Shown here: positions 12,871 through 24,798 of the stretch, one piece after another
Layout: every line of letters begins with the position of its first letter
Numbering within the stretch: the stretch's first letter is position 1
NCBI GenBank assembly: GCA_004794785.1
Contig: SJOL01007572.1
Span: 753,143-817,142, forward strand
Source of the DNA: Opisthorchis felineus
Lineage: Eukaryota > Platyhelminthes > Trematoda > Opisthorchiida > Opisthorchiidae
Reading direction: 5' to 3'
DNA length: 64,000 bases
The notes under the pieces: generated by a model
What the model was told of the DNA's origin: nothing
The model's input: the letters and a program-made list of their open reading frames with translations, nothing else
Databases searched by the model: none
Made by a program: the position numbers and the translations under genes

Positions 12871-15800
12871 AGCATATGTATATATTTTCACGCTTATATT
12901 TATTGCGGCTCTCTTGGGACAAGTATTATGTTTTTCGACTTCCCAAGAAGTGAATAACTAGGTCACTGAGAAATGATATGAGATTATTAGATGTGATATG
13001 ACATGATTGTATGGTGAATGTAGGACAGTAAGCGCGCATACTGACAACATCCCAAACGCCATAAACGTCACATTCCCGTTATCTGTATAAATAAACAGCA
13101 GAAACGTTCGATGGTCGTTGTTTAGAAAAATAGTCACTTGTTATGCTGGTTGTGCAATTCAAACCGTAGAGTAGTCTTTAACTTGTGTTAATACATAAAA
13201 GGAAGTTGCAAATAGTCTTCGCTGAAAGTGAATCATGAGTCTGTAGATGTTTGCGTGCATTGCGAACCCAGTAGTGTGCTATGTGGTTAGAACATGAGCT
13301 AAACCAAGTAAACTGATAAAATTTAATCATATTCTTTTCCCCTGTTTGGCTACCTCAAATTTTCAAGTATTTGCCACACTGAAGCAGCTTAGCACTCCAA
13401 CAGGATACCGAATTTTCTTTCAATTTTGAGGAACTGCTAGATTTATGCTGTCTAAGAAGAAGGTTGACAGGAACAGTCACAGTTTCCCTGGACCTTATCC
13501 TGGTGCGGCGGTTTGTGTAACCCTGTAATACATTGCGTAAGAGATAACTATTTCATATAACTCGTTTGAAGTTCCTGTTAACGGGCTTAAAAATGGCTGA
13601 GGGTGTAAATGACATGCATGGCTGCATCCCCTGGTTGCACTCGAAAGTGTTGGCAAATCGCTTCTTGAAATTGCAGATGCTAGGGCGTTTTGAAGGCGGA
13701 GGTATATGCACTGGACTAAGACAAGTCAGCCAAAATCTTTGGTTTGGAGAACCACGAGCCTCGTTCTCGGCTGTTTGTTCAACCGGACAGTACAGAAGGC
13801 CACACCAAAACAGGAATCACAAAACAATGAGACTGGTGCCTTTCCAGCTAAAGTGATGCACCAGTTTAATATACCTGGAACCGAATATTTCTTGCCCCCA
13901 GAGATGGAGCAACACAAAGAGTTAATCAAACTTGTTTTGTACACACGATTTGCATACAACAGTGATGTTGCTGATGGGGTAAACTACGGCCAAGAAAATT
14001 GCAGACCACTACTTGCCAAAGTGCAAATGCATCGACGACTGTTTCCCAAACATAAACGATCTTCTTAGATATATTTTGCGGTTTACCAGTTCTGAAATAA
14101 CTTCAAGGGGAATGTAACCCGAGGGCTCTCTTAGAAGACAACGTTCAGTTAATGTAAATCCTAATGTCTTTACTCATTGGGTCCCACAGAAGCAACTCTC
14201 TTGGAAATGAAAAATCGGTCGGTCCCATGTGTGCCGTACCGAAATTTGAACTGTTGCAAAAGCAGCTTCATGCGTCCTGCGCGTTGAATATTAGCCGTTG
14301 ACGGTGGAAGCATGCAATCATTTGAAGTGCTCTGCATTTTAATATAGCACGTTTTGGAATACGTCGTGTGGAAAACACATTTAATATCATGCTGTTTCCA
14401 CTTGCTTTGCTTTCGTTTAACTTAGGACAGACAACTAGCGAAATGGTATCCCTTCCTTCTGAATTTTTAATAAGTTTGACTTAATACAAACGAAGCTTCT
14501 AAAACATCAGCCAGTGTTGGTTCAAAACTAAGTGCATAAGCTATGAAATCCTCTTGACTGGATTCTGTACTTCACCGCCATTGGATCATACCCATGTTCA
14601 TATCTCAAATGAAAAGGAGCTGCGAAAGATTTTGGAATCTCCTGAACCTTAAACGCTTACTGAGGAGCCTCTTTCGTTCCCGAAGTACTCGCTATTTAGC
14701 TGTGCTCCCAGAAGCTTACTTTTCGTATTGTCAAAAAACATTTTCTCCGTATTAACTGAAGTGCTTAACCAGAACACGTTCACAAAAATACTTTATCAGG
14801 CAAATTCTGTCACTATTCACCCAGCGTTTAGTTCAGTAGCTCAGTAAAAGTGTATATGTCTTCTGTCTAACGAAGACAGCATATTTTTGTGCCACACGGC
14901 AAAAGAAAGACTGTTCAAGACAGTATCATGTTGCTAGTATTATTATACATCAAAAGAATCCAGAGCGTTGAAATGAATCTGTCAGCGGCAAAAAGACAGA
15001 CATCGACTAGATCGGTGCAGGAGCCCTAATAGTGACTCTGTGCATCCAAAATGATATTTTTGGCTTCTCTGTGTTCAAAATCGGAAATACTAAGAAACTT
15101 AGTGAACGGCCATCTTAAAACTCACGCTTTAAAATGTTGGATTCTATTGCTTACATAGGACTAGATAAAACCAGAAAAAATCGATGGTACTATTAGAGTT
15201 TTAATGAGTTTTTGACATACGTGTTGAAAAATTATCTTAGTCACTCCATAGATATCACACCACTGTTAGCTCTTTATCCTTTTGGTTTGGGCCGCTGCAT
15301 TAGAAATGAATGAATGGCTTCACTTTCGCACTGCCTTGGATGCACCATAGTCTTTTCAAGCAGTCCGGAATAGTACATGTAATGACACTTTAAGAGAGGT
15401 ATCAGCCCTATTTGGTGGCCATTATTGGTTGTACATTTCCATTTCCCGTTGAGGTTTTTCAGAATGAGTAACATTTCTCAAGTAGCTACAGTGATGGACG
15501 GTGTTCACTTGTGTTGTGTATCGCCCAACTATACTGATCTTTCTCTACAATTCAGAGACAAACCTAACTTTTCAAAGCACAGTGCCATAGCCGCGCAAGC
15601 CGTCTGTTGGCTAAGATGGTCCATGACGTTAGGTGAAAACGGATGAACCATGTAAAAAAACATGTTGGGCCGTAAGTCACAGATGATAAATAGACAGACA
15701 GAGTGAACAGGTCTCCGCCGTCATCAGTGTGAAAAACTGGTCTGTATGTGGTCTATTTTCATCCATATCCGGGCAGTCTTCGTCTTCGTGTGTGCCATCG

Positions 15801-16317
15801 TTTTCGATAGGTCTTGGCCCTAGTCATCGCACAGGGAAGAATGAAATCCCAAATTTCGGCACGCGGTCTTAGACGACGTCAAATTCAATTAAGCTACACG
15901 CGCAGTTCTCTACTATTTGGTGTGCATACTTTATTTTCTGTAAACACCGATTATTAACCGAATGACCACTGTTCTCATCGCATTCCCCTGACTAAATGAC
16001 GTGAATTAAACCGAGGGGCATTCTTTTTTTAGTGACCCAGTTTGCATCAATATCAATTCTCACAGATGAGCAACGATAAAACAAGGAAATTTACGAGCGA
16101 AGATATGTTTTTTGCATACATATGGGATGCTGTCCGATGTCATGATGAAAGTGCACAACCAGTAACGTTAGAACAACTTGATACCGATTCAGCTGGACAG
16201 TGCACCTGAGACTAGCAACTCAAAACGACCACAAAGTTATCAACTAAACTAGTTGGCTTAAGTCCCAGACCTTATTACCCTCTATGAAGAAACAGCGAAA
16301 AATGGTTTGGGCATACA
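12871..16317. other. No recognisable gene apart from the weak frame at 13.7 kb
   Basis: Apart from the open frame at 13706-14068, nothing in this stretch resembles a known coding region, RNA gene or mobile element. Confidence 0.4.
13706..14068 (+). CDS. Unrecognised open frame of 120 codons, weak candidate
   Basis: An uninterrupted frame runs from an ATG at 13706 to a stop at 14068. The second half has a protein-like composition (for example FNIPGTEYFLPPEMEQHKEL), but there is no domain, signal peptide or membrane segment that I recognise. A second frame overlaps its first half (13566-13856). Frames of this length are expected by chance in 64 kb of sequence with this base composition, so it is listed only because it is one of the longest outside transposons. 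No splice sites or promoter elements could be tied to it. Confidence 0.1.
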   Translation: MHWTKTSQPKSLVWRTTSLVLGCLFNRTVQKATPKQESQNNETGAFPAKVMHQFNIPGTEYFLPPEMEQHKELIKLVLYTRFAYNSDVADGVNYGQENCRPLLAKVQMHRRLFPKHKRSS

Positions 16318-16375
16318 CCTCCACATTTATCCACTACTACCACCACCACTACTATCCACCACTACACTACCTCCG
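16318..16375 (+). repeat. Imperfect CCA/CTA-rich trinucleotide tract
   Basis: A run of CCA, CTA and CCT triplets (for example CCACCACCACTACTATCC) with interruptions. It is a simple low-complexity tract with no coding context. Confidence 0.75.
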
Positions 16376-17070
16376 TCATAGGATCCAACGAGTTTGTTTA
16401 TAACCAACGAGATTATGGAACATATGTTCATTATACCAAGGTTGTTTATTTGATTGGGATATATTACTTCACTTCAGGGAAGAAATAAATTATGCGTGGC
16501 TATTTTGTCATGCTTCCCTTGGGACAGGAAAATAGATGGGTGTTAAATTCACACAACCAGGACTCACCGAAGAAGTCAATTAACAGGATGCGAGGTAATT
16601 CCGGTAGTTCATGCAGGGCAAGAAATTTGTTGCTTTCTGTACTGTGCCACGTACACTACAGGTAGGCAGGATGATGGAATGCGTCCTTCAGACCTCGAGA
16701 AGGTTAACTTATCAGGTTTGCCGCAGACATTTCTCACCAAACCAGTGTCATCAATAACCGGTACATGCCGCTTCCATCACAAACTCAATACTGAAATGGC
16801 TTCTTGGTTGTTTTAAGGTGTCCACGTGGTGGGGCTGGTTAAATTCATCACACTATGGTCCTCCGGCTTATCCATTTGGTCCAATCTACCTGTGTGTCAA
16901 TCAGTTTGTTTGCGCGCATGCATGGAGCGTCCATGCTGTTGGAGCGTTTCGGAAATCAGCAACTCGACCGCGTGTGCGTACGGCCATACCCACACCATCC
17001 GTCCCTGATAGGCCGGTGTAACTGTACCTACATTGAATAGCCGAGTGCACGCAGGTACTGGTGTGCACAT

Positions 17071-17086
17071 ACACACACACACACAC
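17071..17086 (+). repeat. (AC)8 microsatellite
   Basis: Eight uninterrupted AC units follow GTGTGCACAT, so the dinucleotide character extends slightly leftwards. Confidence 0.9.
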
Positions 17087-17404
17087 CGGTAGTGGACCAG
17101 TTTGAGAAGACAACTTGGAAATCAAGAAAAATTTAGATGATTTCCAGAAGGCTGCTCGAAGATACGTCTCTATCGTGCATATCAGTCGCAGTGATTCCTC
17201 TTTAGAAAGATCCTGTGTAATGTGAACTGTTCACGCGAACGATTTCCTCCGGTACCAAATTTTTTTTACTAGTGAGACGCCCGCAGCAGCAGCCGCTCGA
17301 TGAAAAATTCCTCATTCAAAAAGTACATAGTGCAGATATTTTGTTCACTCAGCTTGTTGAAAACGGCATCAGTTTTCAAAACACCTAACATACTTGATTG
17401 TTGG

Positions 17405-17490
17405 TCTGTTCGCCGAACTTGGCAGTTGGATTGCAAACGTTTCATCACCAATAGAGGTGACATCATCAGTGTGGGGTTGAGTGGGTCCTA
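17405..17490 (-). repeat. Hammerhead-bearing repeat class F1, copy 1
   Basis: This stretch shares with the copies at 30.0 and 38.1 kb the conserved order (minus strand): CTGATGA, a GTCACC arm, a complementary arm, GAAACGTTTGC, then a less conserved flank. The boundaries are approximate. It runs straight into an (ACAT)n tract at 17491, as a retroposed unit with a simple-sequence tail might. Confidence 0.6.
17428..17472 (-). ncRNA. Hammerhead ribozyme motif (F1 copy 1), probably inactive
   Basis: On the minus strand the core CTGATGA (17463-17469) is followed by a 6-bp stem II (GTCACC paired with GGTGAT) and then GAAAC (17439-17443). The loop GTTTGC then leads to AATC, where an active type I hammerhead would need a G-U-H triplet whose G and U close a 2-bp stem III on the A-C of GAAAC. 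Here the G is A, so the stem is reduced. One extra base separates CTGATGA from stem II, as also in the other F1 and the PLE copy. The paired arms and both invariant boxes are visible; loss of activity is inferred. Confidence 0.65.
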
Positions 17491-17545
17491 ATACATACAT
17501 ACATACATACATGCATACATACATACATACATACGCATATACATA
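17491..17545 (+). repeat. (ATAC)n / (ACAT)n microsatellite
   Basis: About ten tetranucleotide units with one ATGC interruption, degrading into CATATACATA on the right. It directly abuts the F1 hammerhead repeat. Confidence 0.9.
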
Positions 17546-18299
17546 AAGGGAATTCTGGCATCTGTGATGGTTCTCTCTTGAAACTACAAGTCGAGAATGC
17601 GGTATCCGATATAGGCCTATAGCACTGCTTTGATAGACAACAAGTTGCATTAGCCGCTCTGCCGACAACAGTTGTAAACTTTTGATTTTAACGTGGTTCG
17701 GAAACATTCCCCTCTTTATTGAGTCCTATTCACAAAAAATTGCCGCAAATTTGGGTGAGATTATGTTTCGAAAGTGTTAATTTGCGTTTGGTTATCGCAC
17801 TGCTTTGTGACGTCTCATATCACATACACTTCAGATTAAATCACTTTTGATTTCGCGATAGAATTAAGGCTAAGAAGCTAAGTACCGAAGAAAGAACTGT
17901 GGTGAAATTTTATACAATTTCAACGTCACATAATATCAAAAAAATGCGAGAAAACTTCAATCGGAAATAGAAAACGGGGATACCATTCATATCAAGCTCA
18001 AAGTAAATTTCGGTTACGGAATTCATTTTATACTCATCCGGGATCTAAAGTACCAATTCCACTTTAGAAATACTTCTGCATAAATGATCGATTTTTGATG
18101 AATTTGTAAAAATTCTGTCCAAAGAAGAATATCGAATTTTCACAATACTCTCTTTGTTTCAGCTTCACACTATCTACCACGAGTTGTAGGCAGGATCATC
18201 AAGAAATCGGGAAATTATAAAAAAACAGCATACAAGATGAGCTTGGGCGAATTGTTTGTTTCTGCCAGCCATTTTACGAAATCAGCTTCTGTGTTTCTT
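17546..18299. other. No recognisable gene or repeat
   Basis: A+T-rich sequence between the two minus-strand hammerhead repeats. No open frame of note. Confidence 0.45.
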
Positions 18300-18395
18300 C
18301 TTAACAGAATAGTACCCATAATATTGCTGAAAACTCTTCAACAGCCCACTATCTGTTTCACCCTTCTTTAGGCTCATCCGGTAGGCGCAGTACCC
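18300..18395 (-). repeat. Hammerhead-bearing repeat class F2, copy a
   Basis: This copy aligns with the F2 copies at 24317, 48881 and 49083. On the minus strand it has GCGCCTACC, the hammerhead core, TGGGCTG, a TTTTCAGCAATATTATGGGTA segment and a degenerate TGTTAAGAAG where the other copies read TGTTACGTCTAG. The order and spacing are conserved across about 95 bp. Confidence 0.7.
18338..18384 (-). ncRNA. Hammerhead ribozyme motif (F2 copy a), best-preserved F2 core
   Basis: Minus strand: CGGATGA (18374-18380, one change from CTGATGA), then a GCC(U) arm, AAAGA loop and GGGU arm, then GAAACAG (18353-18359). The ACAG arm pairs perfectly with CUGU (18341-18344) to make a 4-bp stem III, followed by U, giving a G-U-U cleavage triplet. 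Stem I, which would join the flanks, is weak: only scattered pairs are visible. The U-to-G change in the first box should reduce or abolish activity. The class resembles schistosome hammerheads in stem II (GUCCC AAAGA GGGAC reconstructed as a comparison of copies). Confidence 0.65.
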
Positions 18396-21300
18396 TGACT
18401 TTCAAAAAAGTTACCGCAATTGTTCGGCAACAGAAAATCAGCGTTAAACACTGATGTTTTGTTTTTCGACGATGACGCTGATGTTGATAATGGTGATCAG
18501 TAAGACATAAGTGCCTCAGGCGTACCAACTTTTAGAATCACGTGACTACCAAACTGAGTGAGCATCCGGTCTGAAACAAGAACAGAGAGTCATGAGCCAA
18601 AATTTTTCGAGGAAAAAAGCCTATCATAGGTACTTATCGAGGTTTTGAGACGACATGACTGGAAATGACTGAAATTCCCGCGGGCAGGATGATAACTTTG
18701 GGTGGTTCAATACTGCCATGTCATGCAACAGATATTTTCGCGCGAGCTCCTCTAAGCTATTATCTCCAAATTTCCATGTGTATTTTATGGTTGCATGCAG
18801 CAAAGCATGAACGAGAATCATCCCGTTGCATTTGCTGCTGGTCCTGTGGTGTGTACTTGGTTAAGTTTTTTTTCGCGGCCACGTTTTCCTCATGTATTTC
18901 AAGGAGAAATACAACACTTTTATCGCCTGTGAAGTTGCCAAGTTGAGGTCATATAATTTGAATTCAGCTTTCCGTTCACAAATGATATACTAAACAATCT
19001 GAGTTGCCCTAAAGCGTCATTTTCACACTCAGAGCTATCGGGCAGCCACAACAGATGGGAAATATTTCTCCGCGCCTCCGGGGAGGGGTGGAAAGAAATT
19101 TCGCTTGCAGTAATGAATCAGATTATTCGAAGGCGAACCGAAGCAACAACGGATGTGATTACACTAATGTATCTTATTTTCCAGATAAGCTGAGGAACAC
19201 TGTGATTATCACTTCTCGCGTAAACATCACATCTGTAACCCGACCATGCCAGTCACGATCAAACCAATTCTTGTATGCGCTACTTTGCTTCCAACAGCTG
19301 CTCCCAGTTCCTTTTTTCCACATAAGTATTAGTATCGTGCGTGTGGCATTAAATCTGGCTCTTTATAGACCATTCGCATTTACGGGCATTTAGTGATTTT
19401 CTATTCTCAAGTGTTTAAACCGTTTTGGATACCACCCACGGAAGTTTAGCCTTCGTTAGCGACTGTGTAGCTTACTAGACGTATGAGAAACAATCAAGAA
19501 AATGGTAATCAAGCATGTACGAAAGTGAGGGAAAACGTATTTTGGCTCGTTTCCTACTAAATTTCAAAAATCAAACTTCGTGAATTCGTTCGTCAGTGAG
19601 ACTCCTGTTAAAAAGAACTTACATGATTATGGGAAAGTGGACCAAATTTTCTGCTTTCTAAAACATCAGCACATGTAATCGTCATAGTAACCGTACAGAC
19701 AGAAGACCGGACAACGGAAACAGCCTGCTAAGTTGCTCAAATTTATTGCTAATGACCAAACGTGCTTCAGCGCTGCGCTCACTGAAAACACACCGGGAAC
19801 TTTCGGAACGGTTCATCGACAGGACTGTTTCTTCGCGGAGTGATGGATAATAAGAGCAGTGCTGCACGATTAATGCGCTAAATTAGTGAATTTCATTTGT
19901 ATTCGGGTGTATTTGCCAACCAGTTCCATGAGAGTGGAGTAGAATTTTTCAGTTAATCAATATTACTACATACTTGTGGTTTACACAGACCGGTCCAGCA
20001 TGGTGGAACTTGGTTGTCAGCCCTTGTTATTTAGGTTATTCGGCTGAAGTTGTGCATGAACAAGTAAAGACGCTAAGTTACCACGAAGACGAACTCCAAC
20101 ACGAGAACGAAAACGGTGTGTACTGAAAATTCTAAGGTTACTTAATGACCGTCTTGTTTGATCATACTCCTCAGCCGCATTACCTTTTTTTGTTATATCA
20201 TCCATGGAATGATCTAACAAGTGGGGCTGTGCGCGCAGTCGAGGGCTAAGACAATTCAGGCCTCGTTAGGCAGCGTCCGCTAGTGTGTCGGGTAACTGCT
20301 TGCTTGAGATACTGACTATTTGAAGTTACAGTCAGCCAATAAAGCTGTCAGCCGGATGGGACAATTCCCTTGCAAAATAAATCATCACTTTGGGGAGCGG
20401 CGGTTTCCTCACATTCGCTTCTGGGAGGCTTGTTTGTTCAAAATGGTTCATCGTGGAAAACACTCCGTGCATCTGTTTCTCTTTGATGGAAGTGTTCCCT
20501 TCCTAAGGATCTTTCCAAGGGTGATAGATGGATTACAATAAGGATTGGAACTGACTATCACAGGAGGAGCCAGAAACCCTCGTCTTCATGTCGACACCCC
20601 ATGGTATTGTCAGGACATCTTTGTAGCTGCAGTATTGAACCACCTAGTGTCAAGACTGACCTTACAGCAAATCCACGTTCAAAAACTTCATGGTGGTCCC
20701 AACCCAAAATGTGATTAAGTGCGAATTTCACTGTCACTGACCTGTGAGAATCCAATTTATACCCTAAAGGGGGGGTTCAAATGCCGACTGATGTGAAAGC
20801 TTTACTGTTCAGTAACATAAAAAAGCAAGAACTTATGGCAGATCCTTACTCAGCCCTATTTTAAGGGTGAGCATGTCGTATTTGCCGAAAAATTCACTCT
20901 GCTCCAACTGCGTCTGGAAGGCAAAATCCGGTCCGCTAATTTGACATTTATTGCGACTACGGACATTAATGTTCACTCAGTGCTGTAGAAATGGTGGATA
21001 AGGCATTTACCTAAAGGAACTTTGTGTGCTTGTATGTCAACCTTATCCCATCCGTTGATGATGGAGCATTTTTCTTGATGCAGCAAAACAGGTGGAATAA
21101 TTTGACTTATTTTATTGTCAATCACCGTTACGGCATCCACCACCAATGAGGTCCGGAACATAAAATCTTTATAGCACCCGTAGTTTCAGTTAAAAAAAAA
21201 TAAGCCATAATTTTCATCCACCCACTCACAGTTTGTTATGTCAATTCTAACTTCATCAGCTTCTACTAAAGAACAGCCGTGTGAAAAGATGTTTAGGCAT

Positions 21301-24269
21301 TTCCACAATTTTCGTTTTGATTCCACGGATGCTACATATTTTCGAGATTGGTTTTGTTGACTGAAATCCAGCTTTCAACGACTATGAGTGTAAATTGTTC
21401 TATATCTAAAGAACAAAGGTAGGGCAACTCCCGTTTACGGTCATATCAACGTGTCACGGTTGCCAGTGATACGCCTTCACGACAGTTCGAGGGTTTTGGG
21501 ACACATTAAAAATCGGCCGCATCAAAAAGAATAATTTCATTATCTGGCAAATTAAATGCATTTCACGTAATCTCAAACTCAACGGGTTTAAATACATTCC
21601 TAGTTGGCTCTTTTAAGTTCATTGTCACGAACTTCACGATAATCATCCACCTTTTCAAAAGTTGGCTGATTCTGTGTTTGGAAGTAGGCTGAGGAAAATT
21701 CCCATTTTCACTTCCATCTTGTGTAGTAACAAGCCTTGATTGGGCTCGATTGGGCTAAGAAATTTCACCTGAAATTAACCAGCATCGATGTCATTACTTG
21801 TGCTACTGTGGGCACTGTAATTTTAAGGATTGAGCATATCCACCGATGCTCGGTAAATTTCGTCTGTGAACCATTTCTTCTAGATGAACCACAATTCAGT
21901 GTTTGGAACAAGTTCTACTGGTTCCCCTAATTCATGCGGGGTTGCAGTCAGTGCACTTCCTAACATGGTTTTCCTAAACAAGTGAATTCACTCTCCTAAT
22001 TTTTCTGCTTTGCGTATTTTGACATTACAGGCATCCAATGAGAACTTGAAGACTTTCACCAATTTCACTCAGTCTAATTATCGTCCGAACGAAACTGTTC
22101 AAAATCCGGGACTCCTTATTTTTTACAATGACACTACCGCCTATTTTCACGGTTGAAAGTTCAGTGAAATCTCCTCACCAATATGCTAGATTTTTAATGA
22201 AACCTCGCAGTCGTCAGGGAGGCATTGGCGCATTGTTTCAAATTCTACATCACGATCGACGGAGATCTAATTTTACTATCGGGCTCGTCTGCTTCAGCAA
22301 CTCCGCGGGGTTGTAACTAGCATCCTAAAGTAATCCGAGGGATCTTGAATATACCGTCTTACTGTTGCTAAATTCTCGAAAAACCGCACCTCAATAGTCA
22401 CGACTCCATTACCCTGATTTTTAGACAGCTAAATTGGTAACAGGTGTCTCATTTTTTCTCGGTGCGTCACTGCAGCTGTTTCGGTAATTAGGAATCACCG
22501 CAATCAATATTGATCGCATCACTCAGTGATGCAGTTCGCAATGGTACGATATTCTGCTTATTTTGCAACTATGAGGAACACAAAATGATGGTTTTTGAAG
22601 CCTTTTTTCAGGGTTGCAAAATCATACGTATTCGGAGTTTGTGAATCTGTCCTTCATTTGTCCGCAACTGGTAATTCTAGTGAAACGACCAAAGAATCAC
22701 AACAAAGTTTTCGATTTTCATGATCTTTCAACATCTTTTCTATATTTATTATCAAAGATTGTCGGTTTGAAATGCAGATAACTCATTTTAGACTTCCTTG
22801 AAGGGTGGGAGGACGCTCACTTTTGGCGTCATCGGTGCATAAAAAAATACGGACCAATGTACTGATTGCGAGTTTACCCTCACTCTTGTGATGGCTCGAT
22901 CCAGATCAGTGACCTAAAGTTTGTATCAGCATCACTTCGATGCACGTCATCCCTGACTGATCTTCATTCAAGGTCTTGTAAGTTTAGTAGGAAAGAAGTC
23001 CTAAGCACACAGATTTATGAATTCTTTCGAGGCACTTTTGGTCATATCACAAGTGAAATACACACCAGCATTATCTCATAGCAGGACGTGGTGCTGCTGA
23101 GAGAAATTCACTTTTGGGTAAATTATGTCTTGTCATCTGTGTTGGATTGACAATCGATAAGACAGTTGCAAAGGTCCCCATAGACCGGTGCCTACAGCGT
23201 TGTTGGACCGTCCTGGGTGTTTAATATCTCCCTTACAAAGATGAAACACTCTCTTCACATGATGAATTTATGTGGTTCCACGTTAAGTTTCCAAAGAAAG
23301 GCCCAGTTTCTGCCGCCTCATGAAAAAGTCTATCTTCGTTCTTTAACACCTCTCACTTCTGACCACTCTCTCCTCCATTATTTTCCGAACTTCCTGTAGC
23401 CTCCAAGCCCTACCTTGACTAACTTGTTCGGTGTCTGCCGCTTTTCCAAAATCTTGAGCCAGCATTTCCACCTTCACTATTATCTTATGGTTTTGGTCCT
23501 CATTTTTTATCTATCCACATGCAACAAAGGAAACAACACAGCTCTATTTTTTGGTAACTTGTACCTACCACACGGGTGATACACCAACGAAGACACGTCC
23601 TGTCTTGGTCAGTTCCAAAAACTCGCTATTCGGCGGTGGTTTTTCATACCATTCTCCTTGTTCATGATTCTAATACTATCCAGAGATAAACAGGTAGTGG
23701 TGCTAGAATATTCGACTGACTGAATTAGGCGGCCTCCATTATGAACGTCTTATCTGACTTCTTGATAGTGGTAACGCCTATGTAACATAAGCATCATATC
23801 CACGTATACAAACCGCGCTACTGATGACAAGTGCTTCTAAAGAAAGTTAGGGAGACCTAGATTTACCTTCTTCATTTGACTGGGTAAGTGAGTGAAATGG
23901 TAAATAGGTCGCCTCAGGAGGGTAACAACCAGTCTCACGCAGCGAGACAGAGAAAGTTACTACGTCAGCCATGCGTGAATGTGCATCTGTGCTACATAAA
24001 TATGTAGGCGCACATCCCAGGCTGTTAGCCAGCGCCAAACATACGTTGTCAGGTCAATAACACCGGGGTAACACCAGGTCACTGTGGTGGGTTGGTGTAG
24101 GGTAAGAACGGTGAGTGGTGTCTGTCTTGTGCTTCATTCAAAGAACGTTCTGATGTGCATTTGCGTTCGCTTTACCAATTTTAAATCCCAATCCTTTTGA
24201 CGAACCTATGACGTGGACAGAAACGTAAGTGGATATTCACCAAATACCCACATCAATACTTTGATGCTG
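18396..24269. other. No recognisable gene or repeat
   Basis: Short frames such as 19055-19393 (112 codons) and 18665-18946 carry no motif. The copy-rich cluster begins only at about 24.27 kb. Confidence 0.45.
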
Positions 24270-24316
24270 AGTGGAGATTCAACCGAATTCAGGTGAACCT
24301 CTCGTTTACGATGGGG
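24270..24316 (+). repeat. Family A, truncated 5' fragment
   Basis: The segment ending CCTCTCGTTTACGATGGGG matches the start of the family-A copy at 48731-48768, including the preceding TTCAACCGAATTC / CTCAACTGAATCC stretch. It breaks off into the F2 hammerhead repeat at 24317. In the 48.7-kb copy the F2 core lies at the far end of family A and on the other strand, so this is a rearranged or nested arrangement. Confidence 0.6.
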
Positions 24317-24415
24317 AATGCGCCTACCTGATGAGCCCAAAGAGGGACCAAATCGGTTGCGGTTTGTCGAAGAATTTGAGTAATTTTACAAGTGGTGGGC
24401 TACGTCTAGACAAGT
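24317..24415 (+). ncRNA. Hammerhead-bearing repeat class F2, copy b
   Basis: CTGATGA is exact at 24328-24334. It is followed by GCCC-AAAGA-GGGAC, which forms stem II, then CAAA (24349-24352) in place of the invariant GAAA, so this copy should not cleave. A TTTGTC with a G-U-C triplet lies at 24366-24368. The block ACGTCTAGACAA (24402-24413) sits 74 bp after the start of CTGATGA; in copy c the same block sits 75 bp after it, which shows true homology. Whether stem III is the short local one or a long hairpin ending at this CGTC is not settled by the sequence. Confidence 0.65.
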
Positions 24416-24423
24416 GAGTGTTG

Positions 24424-24475
24424 ATTTTCGGCACAAATGAGCTTCACTGACAGAATGAGATTTCTATCGCAAATG
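24424..24475 (+). repeat. SINE 3'-part fragment
   Basis: This fragment aligns with 24800-24850 of the SINE downstream: a T-rich stretch, GGCACA/AGCACA, then TTCACTGACAGAATGA against TTCACTGACAGGATGA, then TTTCT. It has the same orientation, about 376 bp apart. No tRNA-like head precedes it. Confidence 0.5.
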
Positions 24476-24678
24476 ACCAAATCTCCTCACACCACTATCA
24501 GTCTCTAAGTCGCTCAGATGAAAAATAATCTCACAAAATGAGTGGAACCTCCTTCGGAGAAGTCCTCACTCGAGGAGCTAGTCAATACGTGAAAACGTGA
24601 TGCGGCTTCCATTGCTGGAGGATGAGTAGCACTATGTCCTGTTTAAGTGAGCCAATCACTCCGCTGATCAGCCGCTCG

Positions 24679-24732
24679 TGGTCAAACGGTTAAGCTTTCA
24701 ACCAGTGGCCGGGAGATCGCGGGTTCTAAACT
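24679..24732 (+). promoter_or_regulatory. Internal pol III promoter of the SINE (A and B boxes)
   Basis: The A box TGGTCAAACGG and B box GGTTCTAAACT lie 32 bp apart. The B box has about three departures from GGTTCGANTCC, so promoter strength is doubtful. Confidence 0.45.
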
Positions 24733-24751
24733 CTCTGAGTTTCGTGAGATG

Positions 24752-24798
24752 CACACTACTGATGATTCCACACAAAACTGAAACTGCTGTCTAGTGCT
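24752..24798 (+). ncRNA. Type I hammerhead ribozyme in SINE, with intact stem I and cleavage site
   Basis: In order: stem I 5' arm CACTA (24754-24758), CTGATGA (24759-24765), a 14-nt stem II region (24766-24779), GAAAC (24780-24784), loop TGCT, G-U-C cleavage triplet (24789-24791), and stem I 3' arm TAGTG (24792-24796), which is fully complementary to CACTA. Stem III is the 2-bp A-C/G-U minimum seen in small retroelement hammerheads. The only visible damage is in stem II (TTCCACACAAAACT), which no longer pairs well; the pattern fits G-to-A changes in the 3' arm of an original GG-containing stem. Cleavage would fall after C24791 in the transcript. I infer homology to the schistosome-type SINE hammerhead, with reduced activity because of stem II. 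Confidence 0.8.

Noticed and set aside
17369..17707. 112-codon minus frame rich in YVCM repeats
   Set aside because: Translation of the tetranucleotide microsatellite; no gene.
23821..23846. CTGATGA followed after 14 nt by GAAA
   Set aside because: No paired stem II and no cleavage triplet with complementary flanks; expected occasionally by chance.
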